A stretch of 64,000 bases of DNA from an uncultured Desulfobacter sp. (GTDB lineage Bacteria; Desulfobacterota; Desulfobacteria; Desulfobacterales; Desulfobacteraceae). Each line of letters begins with the position of its first letter. Positions within the stretch are counted from its first letter, which is position 1. This document shows, piece by piece, positions 46,531-54,522 of this stretch. The notes beneath the pieces are model-generated. The model was not told where the DNA came from and ran no database searches. It worked only from the letters and a program-made list of their open reading frames with translations. The DNA lies in the NCBI RefSeq assembly GCF_963666675.1, contig NZ_OY762929.1, forward strand, positions 4,932,001 to 4,996,000, read 5' to 3'. A program made the position numbers and the translations under genes.

Positions 46531-46980
46531 ATGGACAAAGAGACCCAAGAGACCGCATCCAATGACATAGAGTTCTCCACATTCTATGTTGGCGGGGCTG
46601 TTTGCGGCATCGACATATTAAATATCCAGGAAATCAATAAGCATTTTGAGATTACCCAGGTGCCCCAGTCATCTGAATACGTCAAAGGCATATTGAATCT
46701 TCGGGGCAGAATTGTAACCATCATTGACTTAGGCAAAAAACTGGGGCTATCCCCGGTGGCCCCAAGCAAAGACAACCGAAACATCATTGTTAATTCGGAA
46801 GATGAACATATCGGGCTTTTAGTGGACTCCATCTCCGATGTGGTGATCACCCAGAAAGAGAACATTGAGTCCGCACCTTCAAATATCGGCGGCGTCCAGG
46901 GTAAATATTTCCAGGGTGTTTTAAAAACAAAAAATCAATTAATCGGTATTCTAAATATTGACGAGGTGCTCAAAGAATAA
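46531..46980 (+). CDS. cheW: Chemotaxis coupling protein CheW
   Basis: CheW links receptors to CheA. The 149 residues form a single CheW domain: FYVGGAVCGIDILNIQEINK, VPQSSEYVKGILNLRGRIVT and DEHIGLLVDSISDVV. It begins 37 bases after the cheA stop and its TAA overlaps the cheB ATG (TAATG at 46978-46982), so translation is coupled. Confidence 0.95.
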   Translation: MDKETQETASNDIEFSTFYVGGAVCGIDILNIQEINKHFEITQVPQSSEYVKGILNLRGRIVTIIDLGKKLGLSPVAPSKDNRNIIVNSEDEHIGLLVDSISDVVITQKENIESAPSNIGGVQGKYFQGVLKTKNQLIGILNIDEVLKE

Positions 46981-48077
46981 TGAACACCATCAAAGTTCTT
47001 GTTGTTGATGATACAATTGTTTATCGAAAAATTGTTGGAGATGCACTCAAGCAGATGCCGGGCATTGAAGTGGTGGGAACCGCCAACAACGGAAAAATTG
47101 CACTTTCAAAAATAAAAACCCTTAAACCGGATTTGATGACCCTGGATATTGAAATGCCGGAAATGAACGGCATTGAACTTCTTCAAGAGCTTCAGGGCAT
47201 GGAAAACCCGCCGTTGGTCATCATGGTCTCCACTTTGACCCACCAGGGTGGGGAACTGACCTTGCGGGCGATGGAGCTTGGTGCGTTTGACGTTCTGCCA
47301 AAGCCCGAAGAAGGCAAGATGGCAGAAAACATGCTCAAAGTAAAACAAACATTAGAACCGATTGTAAAGCATGTTAAACGCCACAAATTCGGCATAATTG
47401 ATCGGCCGGTCCGGCCAAAACCTGCGGCCAAGGTTACCCCAAAGGCAACCGAATTTAAGGCAACTACTCGACCCGCACGATCCAGGCCGGCCGTTATCAG
47501 GTCTAAATCTGAGATTATAGGTATCGGCATATCCACGGGGGGCCCAAATGCATTATCAAAAATGATCCCCATGCTTCCCAAGGATTTGAAGGTCCCGGTT
47601 CTCATTGTACAGCATATGCCGCCGGTTTTTACGGCATCCCTTGCCAACAGTCTGGATAAAAAATCAGCCATTGAAGTTCGAGAGGCCAGGGATGGGGATA
47701 CAATTAAACCGGGTACCGTACTCATTGCGCCCGGGGGAAAACAGATGAAAATTGTTGCCGGGGCGGACGGTTTGACCCGAAAAATAAAAATTACGGATGA
47801 TCCACCGGAAAATTCGTGCAAACCCTCGGCGGACTATCTGTTTCGTTCCATTGCCCAGCACTATGTCGGCAGGGCCACAGGCGTCATCATGACCGGTATG
47901 GGCTCCGATGGTTCAAAAGGTCTTGTTCAGATGAAAAACAACGGCAGTGTTATTATTGCCCAGGATGAAAAAACATGCACCGTATACGGCATGCCCAAAG
48001 AACCCACTGAATCCGGGATAGTCGATGTCATCGCACCATTGGAAAAAATCGCAGATGAAATCGTAAAGACCGTTTAA
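46980..48077 (+). CDS. cheB: Receptor methylesterase/deamidase response regulator CheB
   Basis: CheB removes methyl groups from, or deamidates, receptors. The 365 residues have an N-terminal receiver (VLVVDDTIVYRKIV, Asp56 in TLDIEMPEMNG) and a C-terminal esterase with the serine in GISTGGPNAL, histidine in VQHMPPVFTASLA and aspartate in MTGMGSDGSKGL. A basic, proline-rich linker joins the domains. It overlaps cheW by one base and precedes cheR. Confidence 0.95.
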   Translation: MNTIKVLVVDDTIVYRKIVGDALKQMPGIEVVGTANNGKIALSKIKTLKPDLMTLDIEMPEMNGIELLQELQGMENPPLVIMVSTLTHQGGELTLRAMELGAFDVLPKPEEGKMAENMLKVKQTLEPIVKHVKRHKFGIIDRPVRPKPAAKVTPKATEFKATTRPARSRPAVIRSKSEIIGIGISTGGPNALSKMIPMLPKDLKVPVLIVQHMPPVFTASLANSLDKKSAIEVREARDGDTIKPGTVLIAPGGKQMKIVAGADGLTRKIKITDDPPENSCKPSADYLFRSIAQHYVGRATGVIMTGMGSDGSKGLVQMKNNGSVIIAQDEKTCTVYGMPKEPTESGIVDVIAPLEKIADEIVKTV

Positions 48078-48109
48078 CCCAAAACATAACGGATACAGAC
48101 ACGATACTT

Positions 48110-48952
48110 ATGAGCAAAATCAAAGTAACGCCGGAAGAATTCAAAACATTTGCCAAGTATATCCTTGATATATCAGGGATCGCTCTGGATGTGGGGAAAG
48201 AATACCTTCTGGAGACCAGACTCAATCCTCTGCTTTCCAAATACCAGTGCAGTTCATATGCCGATTTAATGAATAAATCCAAACGCGGCTTGAATAAAGA
48301 GCTGGAAGGCGAAATTATTGATGCCATATCCACCAATGAAACCTATTTTTTCAGGGACAAATCACCTTTCAAGCTTCTCCAGCATAAAATACTGCCCGAC
48401 CTGATTGACAAACGCTCCAAAAAAAGTTTCGGCAAGCCCAGCATCAGAATTTGGAGTGCCGCCAATTCAACGGGGCAGGAAATATACAGTCTTGCCATGA
48501 CCATGATTGAAATGGGTGTAACCATTGATAAGTACAATATCAGGCTGTTTGGTACAGACATTTCCGATGCAGCCATAGCCAAGGCAAGCTACGGCGTTTA
48601 CAATAAATTTGAAGTGGCCCGGGGGCTTGAACCGGCCAGGCTAAACAGATTTTTTGAACCTAAGGACGATAAATACAAGGTAAAAGATGAACTCCGGGCC
48701 ATGGTTCAGTTTAAAAAAATGAATCTGATGAAACCCTTTATCGGTATTGGGAAATACGACATCGTCCTGTGCCGGAACGTCATGATCTACTTTACAACCG
48801 AAGATCGTCGGAAAATCTATACAAATATTTCAAAGGTTATGGAGCCGGACGGATATCTTTTAATCGGCTCCACAGAATCCTTGGTCAATGATACGGACCT
48901 TTATGCATCATTCAGATATTTGAACTCGGTATTTTACCAGTTCAAAAATTAG
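48110..48952 (+). CDS. cheR: Receptor methyltransferase CheR
   Basis: CheR transfers methyl groups from SAM to receptor glutamates. The 280 residues have the N-terminal CheR domain and a SAM-binding fold with IRIWSAANSTGQEIYSLAMT, FGTDISDAAIAKASYGVY and VLCRNVMIYF. The usual Cys-Ser-Thr-Gly is Asn-Ser-Thr-Gly here. It starts 33 bases after cheB and ends just before the HEAT-repeat receiver gene. Confidence 0.95.
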   Translation: MSKIKVTPEEFKTFAKYILDISGIALDVGKEYLLETRLNPLLSKYQCSSYADLMNKSKRGLNKELEGEIIDAISTNETYFFRDKSPFKLLQHKILPDLIDKRSKKSFGKPSIRIWSAANSTGQEIYSLAMTMIEMGVTIDKYNIRLFGTDISDAAIAKASYGVYNKFEVARGLEPARLNRFFEPKDDKYKVKDELRAMVQFKKMNLMKPFIGIGKYDIVLCRNVMIYFTTEDRRKIYTNISKVMEPDGYLLIGSTESLVNDTDLYASFRYLNSVFYQFKN

Positions 48953-48966
48953 TGGAGCTAAATCAT

Positions 48967-50643
48967 ATGAGCGGTATCAATGCAAAAGATTTTATAAATG
49001 AGCTGATCTTCTGTCTAAACGAAAAAGATACGGTTAAAGCCAAGGCCCTGCTTCAATTTGCATCGGATGCCAATGTAGATGTCAAGGTACAGCAAATGGC
49101 CCTGGCAGAACTGGCAAAAGGGCCTGAAGAAGTTGTTTTCCCCCTGCTTGAATACCTTACCAAAATAGACATTTCCGACACGACAATCCAGGAAAGCCTG
49201 TATGATTTAATTTTGGACAAAGCATATGGCAATACCCATTTGGTCATAGAGTATATTACCAGCAACGAAACAAAAACCCGAATTCAGTTTATCCGGGCAG
49301 CCGGAGATCTGTTTCTTGAAGAAACCATCCCGGTGCTGACCCAGGTTGCCCAAAACGAAGCAGACCCGGAAATAATTATCCCGGCCATTAATTCACTGGC
49401 AGTATTCCGCAAACCCGAGCATATGGAGATTTTTTCTTCGTTCACCACCAATTCAGATCCTGACATTATCAAAGCAGCTATTTTCGCCATTGGCGCACTG
49501 CCCAATCCCCAGGCGGCAGATACCCTGGTAAGTTTTTTATGCGAAGATGAAGTTATCAACAAACTGGTTGTTCAGGCCCTGGCAGGCAAGCAGGAACTTT
49601 ACGACCTGGAGCAGATAACCCTTCTTCTATCGTCTCCTGTGACTATTATCAGGGATACGGCCATTGATGAACTGATTAACATGGGCCAAAAGGCCACACC
49701 GCTTCTGACCAAGGCATTCCAGAATGCAGAAGCCGACTATATGGTGCACCTGATCACCACCTTGGGGTACATAGCGGATCAATCTGCCATTCCCGCCATC
49801 ATCGACATTATCAATACCATGCCCAAGGATGCCAACATCCGCCAGGCAGCTTATGAAGCCATGGAACGGATTCCGTCCCCCCGCACAGCCATCTGCCTGG
49901 TCCAGGGTCTCCAGGACCCGGAAGAATCCGTGCGCATGAGTGCGGCCCGGGCCGTTGATAAAAACCTGTCAAAACCATTGGTGGCCGGATTGAAAAATAT
50001 TGTCCGGGAAAAATCCCCCGAAGCGATGTCAACGGTCAGTGCACTCATAGACACGGATGCAACCAATATTTTCAATTTCCTCATGGGAGAAGAGTCATTC
50101 AAAGAACTTGCCGGTGACCATATTACCCAAAAAGCATCCCCTGCCACCCGCAAGGCGTTCTTGAAAAATATGGCCACCATCGGCCAGATGGACTTCGCCA
50201 AAGAGGTCGCAGCCAAAATCATCAAAACCAAAGAGCCGGAAGTGTCCTCTTCACTGAAAATTGTTGTGGTGGATGATTCAAAGATGATGCTCAAACTCTA
50301 CCAGAACAAGTTGTCGGTTCTGGGCCTTGCCTGTGAAATATACCACCGCCCCGAAGAGGCGGTGAAACGGATCCTGTCCGAAAAGCCGGACCTCGTCATT
50401 TCAGATTTGAACATGCCCAATATCAGTGGTCTGGAACTTACCATGGAGATAAGGCGCAAATACCCCAGAGCGGAGCTGCCCATTTTGATGATCACCACCC
50501 AGAGTGATTTTGTGGAAGAAAAAAAGGGAAATATGAATGTCAACGCGTCCGTCTTGAAAAAAACAGGGATCAATAGAATCCTTCACAAACCCTTTAGTGA
50601 CAGCGACTTTAAAGAATCCGTCTTTAATCTGCTCAATGCATAA
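48967..50643 (+). CDS. HEAT-repeat protein with C-terminal response regulator domain
   Basis: I know no characterised protein of this exact architecture. The 558 residues have a long alpha-helical N-terminal part of repeats (about 10-390) resembling HEAT or PBS-lyase repeats, for example AAGDLFLEETIPVLTQVAQN and ARAVDKNLSKPLVAGLKNI. A receiver follows (about 425-555) with VVDDSKMMLKLYQN, phosphoacceptor Asp480 (ISDLNMPNISG) and the HKPF lysine. ATG 48967 with GGAG upstream is preferred over GTG 48952, which overlaps the cheR stop. It is the last che operon gene and a likely output or scaffold. Confidence 0.85.
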   Translation: MSGINAKDFINELIFCLNEKDTVKAKALLQFASDANVDVKVQQMALAELAKGPEEVVFPLLEYLTKIDISDTTIQESLYDLILDKAYGNTHLVIEYITSNETKTRIQFIRAAGDLFLEETIPVLTQVAQNEADPEIIIPAINSLAVFRKPEHMEIFSSFTTNSDPDIIKAAIFAIGALPNPQAADTLVSFLCEDEVINKLVVQALAGKQELYDLEQITLLLSSPVTIIRDTAIDELINMGQKATPLLTKAFQNAEADYMVHLITTLGYIADQSAIPAIIDIINTMPKDANIRQAAYEAMERIPSPRTAICLVQGLQDPEESVRMSAARAVDKNLSKPLVAGLKNIVREKSPEAMSTVSALIDTDATNIFNFLMGEESFKELAGDHITQKASPATRKAFLKNMATIGQMDFAKEVAAKIIKTKEPEVSSSLKIVVVDDSKMMLKLYQNKLSVLGLACEIYHRPEEAVKRILSEKPDLVISDLNMPNISGLELTMEIRRKYPRAELPILMITTQSDFVEEKKGNMNVNASVLKKTGINRILHKPFSDSDFKESVFNLLNA

Positions 50644-50669
50644 CCCAATGCATGGATATGAAATATTTT

Positions 50670-50700
50670 AATATACCCGGCCCAAAAAACATGGTATATT
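50670..50700. repeat. Inverted repeat after the che operon
   Basis: AATATACC (50670-50677) and GGTATATT (50693-50700) form a perfect 8-base stem with a 15-base loop. There is no T tract after it on the + strand, so it is not a typical terminator. It lies in the 138-base gap before the acetyltransferase gene. Confidence 0.4.
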
Positions 50701-50781
50701 TCACGCCCGAAATTAAGCATAAGCTGTAGATTTGGAACACGGAATCTCCTTAGGGAGCCCTAAAAACGGAATATTTCAACC

Positions 50782-51240
50782 ATGATAAGAAAAGCCCTCA
50801 TCCATGATGTTGCCCCCATACACGCCCTGCTTCAATTTTATGCTGAAAAAGGAGAGCTTTTAGGCCGCCCGTTAAGTAATCTTTACGATCACTTACGAGA
50901 TTTTTGGGTATATGAGGATGAAGAGACCGGCACGATAACCGGTTGTGCCGCCCTGGCCTTTTGCTGGGATGATATCGCCGAAATACGATCTGTTGCAGTA
51001 AAAGAAGAATACAACGGCCGGGGAATCGGATCCGCGCTCACAGAACGCTGTATCCAGGAGGCCTTCTACTTTAAATTAAAAACCCTGTTTGCCCTGACCT
51101 ACCGGCCTGATTTTTTTGCTCGTTTCGGTTTTAAAATCACGGAAAAAACCAACCTGCCCATGGTCAAGATCTGGGCCGGTTGCCTGGACTGTGTTAAATT
51201 TCCAGATTGTGATGAAATTGCAATGATCAAAGAGTTATAA
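50782..51240 (+). CDS. argA: Short ArgA-type N-acetyltransferase (N-acetylglutamate synthase)
   Basis: The 152-residue GNAT protein has the acetyl-CoA-binding loop in NGRGIGSAL (residues 78-86) after EIRSVAVKEEY, and FALTYRPDFFARFGF. It fits the short N-acetylglutamate synthases of deltaproteobacteria and actinobacteria, which start arginine synthesis but lack the kinase-like domain of classical ArgA. The tail has a Cys cluster (Cys134, Cys137, Cys143) ending CVKFPDCDEIAMI, a hallmark of this group. It converges with the unknown gene on the other strand, 9 bases away. Confidence 0.85.
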   Translation: MIRKALIHDVAPIHALLQFYAEKGELLGRPLSNLYDHLRDFWVYEDEETGTITGCAALAFCWDDIAEIRSVAVKEEYNGRGIGSALTERCIQEAFYFKLKTLFALTYRPDFFARFGFKITEKTNLPMVKIWAGCLDCVKFPDCDEIAMIKEL

Positions 51241-51249
51241 ACAATAGGT

Positions 51250-52305
51250 TCAGGTATAAATCATCTTGTATGGAATGGGTGCATACTTTGCTACCGAAGG
51301 TTTGGGCAGGATATGTTCTTCGGAGACGGTCAACCAGTTATTATCCGGATTCAGGTCCCGCAAACGGCCGCCTTCAGACGGCAGGGCATGGCTGGTGTAA
51401 TCATACCAGACATTGAAAATACAGATGTAAAATTTCCCTTGGCGGGCCACCACATAATTATTGGTAAAGGTGCTCTGGGGAAGGTCCTCCTGCTGTGCCA
51501 GGGCTTTGACCTGTTCAGCCTCAAGCTTTAGCAGAACGGACTTTGAAACCCCTTTTTCATCAATGCGCAGCAGACTTCTTGACTCACTGGATGCCACATA
51601 GACCGTAGTAATTGAATCAAGCTGTCTAAAATACTGGGCTGCGACAATGGCAGCCGTCCGTCGTCCACCAGCCAACACTGGCACCCCATAATATTCAAAC
51701 AATTTTTTTTGCATATTTTCGGCGTAACAATCTCCCTTCTCATACAAATCCTTGGAGATATAACGTAAAAATTTGGCAAGATTTTCCGATGCATCGGCAA
51801 TGGGCCAATCCACCCGGACGTGAAAATGGGTCAACGCATATTGGCTCTTCATTCTGTGGTTGGGCTGGATTAAGACCGCATAATCCACAGGCAGTAAATT
51901 TTTAAGCAGAGAAAAAAAACCGTCGGACTCAAAACATTTCATGTTCCGGTTATAATTTTCAAGGTCCGGAAAATCCTTTAAACCCAGCAGATTGGTTTTC
52001 GTGGTTTTATTGACGTCAAAATACCGAATATACTTTTTGTGCGCTTTATCAATAGAATCTTCACAGAAAATGATCAGAAAGGAATTTTGCGCTTCAAACT
52101 CAACGGAAGGAATACGCGCACGGGGTTTGAGCTCCCTTAACTCAACAAAGGGATAAGGGGTCCGAAGCTTTAAAAAATTATTGTAGGACCCCACAAGGCA
52201 GTAATCCAGGACAAACTGATCCAGTTCATCCCTGAGTACCTGGTAATAAGACCTGCGTAACCGGGCCTCCCTGCTCAACGCATGCCGTAATTTGCAAAAT
52301 TTCAC
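51250..52305 (-). CDS. Conserved-looking protein of unknown function
   Basis: I do not recognise this 351-residue protein. It has no signal peptide or membrane segment. The N-terminal part is basic and aromatic (RHALSREARLRRSYYQVLRD, SYNNFLKLRTPYPFVEL). The middle has FHVRVDWPIADASENL, and the C-terminal half has VLAGGRRTAAIVAAQYFRQ and YICIFNVWYDYTSHALPSEGG. It lies 27 bases after pgk in the same direction and is the last gene of that run, so it probably shares the gyrA-radC-pgk transcript. Confidence 0.7.
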   Translation of the reverse strand: MKFCKLRHALSREARLRRSYYQVLRDELDQFVLDYCLVGSYNNFLKLRTPYPFVELRELKPRARIPSVEFEAQNSFLIIFCEDSIDKAHKKYIRYFDVNKTTKTNLLGLKDFPDLENYNRNMKCFESDGFFSLLKNLLPVDYAVLIQPNHRMKSQYALTHFHVRVDWPIADASENLAKFLRYISKDLYEKGDCYAENMQKKLFEYYGVPVLAGGRRTAAIVAAQYFRQLDSITTVYVASSESRSLLRIDEKGVSKSVLLKLEAEQVKALAQQEDLPQSTFTNNYVVARQGKFYICIFNVWYDYTSHALPSEGGRLRDLNPDNNWLTVSEEHILPKPSVAKYAPIPYKMIYT

Positions 52306-52332
52306 CTCACGTTAATCCTTTCCATAGTTTAA

Positions 52333-53508
52333 CTATTCGAGAACAGCCACGCCCGGCAGCACTTTGCCTTCCATCATGTGCAAAAAAGCGCCGCCGCCCG
52401 TGGAGATATAACTGACCTTTTCGCTAATTCCGCATTGTTTGGCTGCAAGACCCGTATCACCGCCGCCCACAACAGAGAAAGCAGAAGAACGGGCAATGGC
52501 ATCCGCGATGGTCTGGGTACCTGGGGAAAACGGCTCCATTTCAAACACCCCCATGGGGCCGTTCCACACTATGGTGCCGGCATTGGCAATGGCGTCGGCA
52601 AAATTTTTGGCTGTCCCGGGGCCAATATCCAGGGCCATCCAGCCATCCGGAATTTCATCCAAAGAAACGGTTCGCGACTGGGCATCCTTATCAAAACGAT
52701 CTGCAACGACCAGATCTACGGGTAAAAGCAGGTCTATGCCCTTTGCCTTTGCATGGGCCATAATATCTGCCGCAGTCTGGATCAGATCCGTTTCAATCAT
52801 AGAGCCCTTGGTATCCACGCCATTTGCCGCAAGGAAAGTATTGGCCATGGCGCCACCGATAACCATGCAGTCCACAAATTTGAGCATATTTTCAAGGGCG
52901 GCCAGCTTACTGGAAACTTTTGCACCGCCAATTACGACCACCAGCGGTTTTTTAGGATGTTCCACAGAATCGTAGTATGAACGCACCTCTTTTTCAAGCA
53001 GAAAACCGGCGGCAGACGATTTCGCATACCTGGTGATGCCGGTGACCGAGGCCTGGTCCCGGTGGGATACGGCAAAGGCATTGTTCACATATACATCACA
53101 AAGGTCTGCCAGGGCCTTGGCAAATTCAGGATCGTTTTTTTTCTCTTCTTCGTGAAATCTTAAATTTTCAAGCATCAGAATCTGTCCGGGTTCAAGGGCT
53201 TGAACCTGGGTTTTCACCGCATCGCCAATGCAGTCATTAACAAATGCCACCGGCATATCTAAAAGTTCGGATAATCTGACGGCTGCGGGTTTAAGGCTGA
53301 ATTTTTTGTCACGGCCGCCTTTGGGCCGTCCCAGGTGGGACGCCAGAACCAGTTTGGCCTTTTTTTCAATCAAATAGGTAATCAGCTCCAGGGTGGCCCG
53401 GATCCGATTATCATCTGTAATATTCCCCTGGTCGTCCATGGGTAAATTGTAGTCCACCCGGATAAAAAGGGTTTTACCGTTTACATCTATGTCTCTAACA
53501 GATCTCAT
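52333..53508 (-). CDS. pgk: Phosphoglycerate kinase
   Basis: Pgk interconverts 1,3-bisphosphoglycerate and 3-phosphoglycerate with ADP/ATP, in glycolysis or gluconeogenesis. The 391 residues have RVDYNLPMDDQGNITDDNR, SHLGRPKGGRDKKFSLKPAA, the hinge VVIGGAKVSSKLAAL and the ATP site NGPMGVFEMEPFS with GGGDTGLAAKQ. AGGAGG precedes ATG 53508. It follows the 90-residue gene by 25 bases. No other glycolytic gene is near, which is unusual since gap often adjoins pgk. Confidence 0.97.
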   Translation of the reverse strand: MRSVRDIDVNGKTLFIRVDYNLPMDDQGNITDDNRIRATLELITYLIEKKAKLVLASHLGRPKGGRDKKFSLKPAAVRLSELLDMPVAFVNDCIGDAVKTQVQALEPGQILMLENLRFHEEEKKNDPEFAKALADLCDVYVNNAFAVSHRDQASVTGITRYAKSSAAGFLLEKEVRSYYDSVEHPKKPLVVVIGGAKVSSKLAALENMLKFVDCMVIGGAMANTFLAANGVDTKGSMIETDLIQTAADIMAHAKAKGIDLLLPVDLVVADRFDKDAQSRTVSLDEIPDGWMALDIGPGTAKNFADAIANAGTIVWNGPMGVFEMEPFSPGTQTIADAIARSSAFSVVGGGDTGLAAKQCGISEKVSYISTGGGAFLHMMEGKVLPGVAVLE

Positions 53509-53533
53509 ATCCCCTCCTGGTTATAGTATAGCA

Positions 53534-53806
53534 CTATTCTTTCATTTTCCGACCACGCCTATGTGCCTGTTTTTTTCTGGACCATCGTTCAAAAAATGTC
53601 ATGGCCCCGGCTTTCGTGGAACGTTCAATCACCTCTTCTTCGACCTGGATGCCGTTCTTTGTGGCCATGGCCTGTTGAAGGCATTTTGTTTTTACAGGAC
53701 AATGGTAAAAGCACTCTTCCGGGGTGACCCGCAATCCTTTCGGCCCCATGGGGAATACTTTTTCAAGGTCCCCAAAACAATCGGGATAATCGTCTTGACT
53801 GGTCAT
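53534..53806 (-). CDS. Small Cys-containing protein of unknown function
   Basis: I cannot assign this 90-residue protein. It has four cysteines (Cys10, Cys32, Cys36, Cys42), three of them clustered in EECFYHCPVKTKC, a possible metal or iron-sulfur site, and a strongly basic C-terminal tail (RWSRKKQAHRRGRKMK). Its ATG overlaps the radC TGA by four bases, so it is translationally coupled to radC. It precedes pgk by 25 bases. Confidence 0.75.
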   Translation of the reverse strand: MTSQDDYPDCFGDLEKVFPMGPKGLRVTPEECFYHCPVKTKCLQQAMATKNGIQVEEEVIERSTKAGAMTFFERWSRKKQAHRRGRKMKE

Positions 53807-54522
53807 TTAATCTGCTCAAACTCCTTTTGCAACTGTGCCATTACCCCCTGGGCGGCAAAACTGTAATACCCCTGGCTGCCTGTGACAAGATGGTCGTGGA
53901 TATGAATACCGGCAAATGCCAAGGCAAAAAACAGGGTGCGGGTAATACGGATATCCTGGGCTGACGGTGTGATATCCCCGGACGGGTGATTATGGGCAAA
54001 CACCACAGACGCCGCATTGTGTGCAATGCTGCGTGCAATCACCTCCCGTGGATAGACAGCCGAGGCTGACAGGGTACCGGTAAAAAGGACCTCCGATGCC
54101 ATGACTCTGTTTTTGGCATCCAGGAATATCCCTAGAAAAAGCTCTTTATTCTTGTAACCAATGATCTGATTTAAATATGCAATCAGGCTTTCAGGATTAC
54201 TGACCACGTCCATTTTAACGATCCGGGTTTCAAGATAGCGGTCCGCCACCGCCTTGATCAGATGAATCCCGAAGCTGTTGGCCGGCCCCACGCCTTTAAC
54301 CCGGCAAAGGGCCTGGGTATCGGCCTCCAGAACCCGGGGCAGGGTTTTGAAGGCCGCTAAAAGATCTTTGGCGGCCTGCTTGGTGTCCTTGCGGGGGGTG
54401 TTCAACGCCAACAGCAGTTCCAGGACTTCATAGTCATGAAACCCTGACAGGCCGGCCCGAAGAAAACGCTCCCTCAGGCGCTGCCGATGCCCTGCCCCTT
54501 TATTCGTCGTCTCCCTGGTCAT
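53803..54522 (-). CDS. radC: RadC family JAB/MPN domain protein
   Basis: The 239-residue protein has an N-terminal helix-hairpin-helix-like region (HRQRLRERFLRAGLSGFHDY, LCRVKGVGPANSFGIH) and the C-terminal JAMM domain with HNHPSGDITPSAQDIR. RadC was once linked to DNA repair, but its activity is not established. Its ATG directly follows the gyrA TAG with no spacer, so it is coupled to gyrA. Its stop overlaps the next gene by four bases. Confidence 0.93.
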   Translation of the reverse strand: MTRETTNKGAGHRQRLRERFLRAGLSGFHDYEVLELLLALNTPRKDTKQAAKDLLAAFKTLPRVLEADTQALCRVKGVGPANSFGIHLIKAVADRYLETRIVKMDVVSNPESLIAYLNQIIGYKNKELFLGIFLDAKNRVMASEVLFTGTLSASAVYPREVIARSIAHNAASVVFAHNHPSGDITPSAQDIRITRTLFFALAFAGIHIHDHLVTGSQGYYSFAAQGVMAQLQKEFEQIK

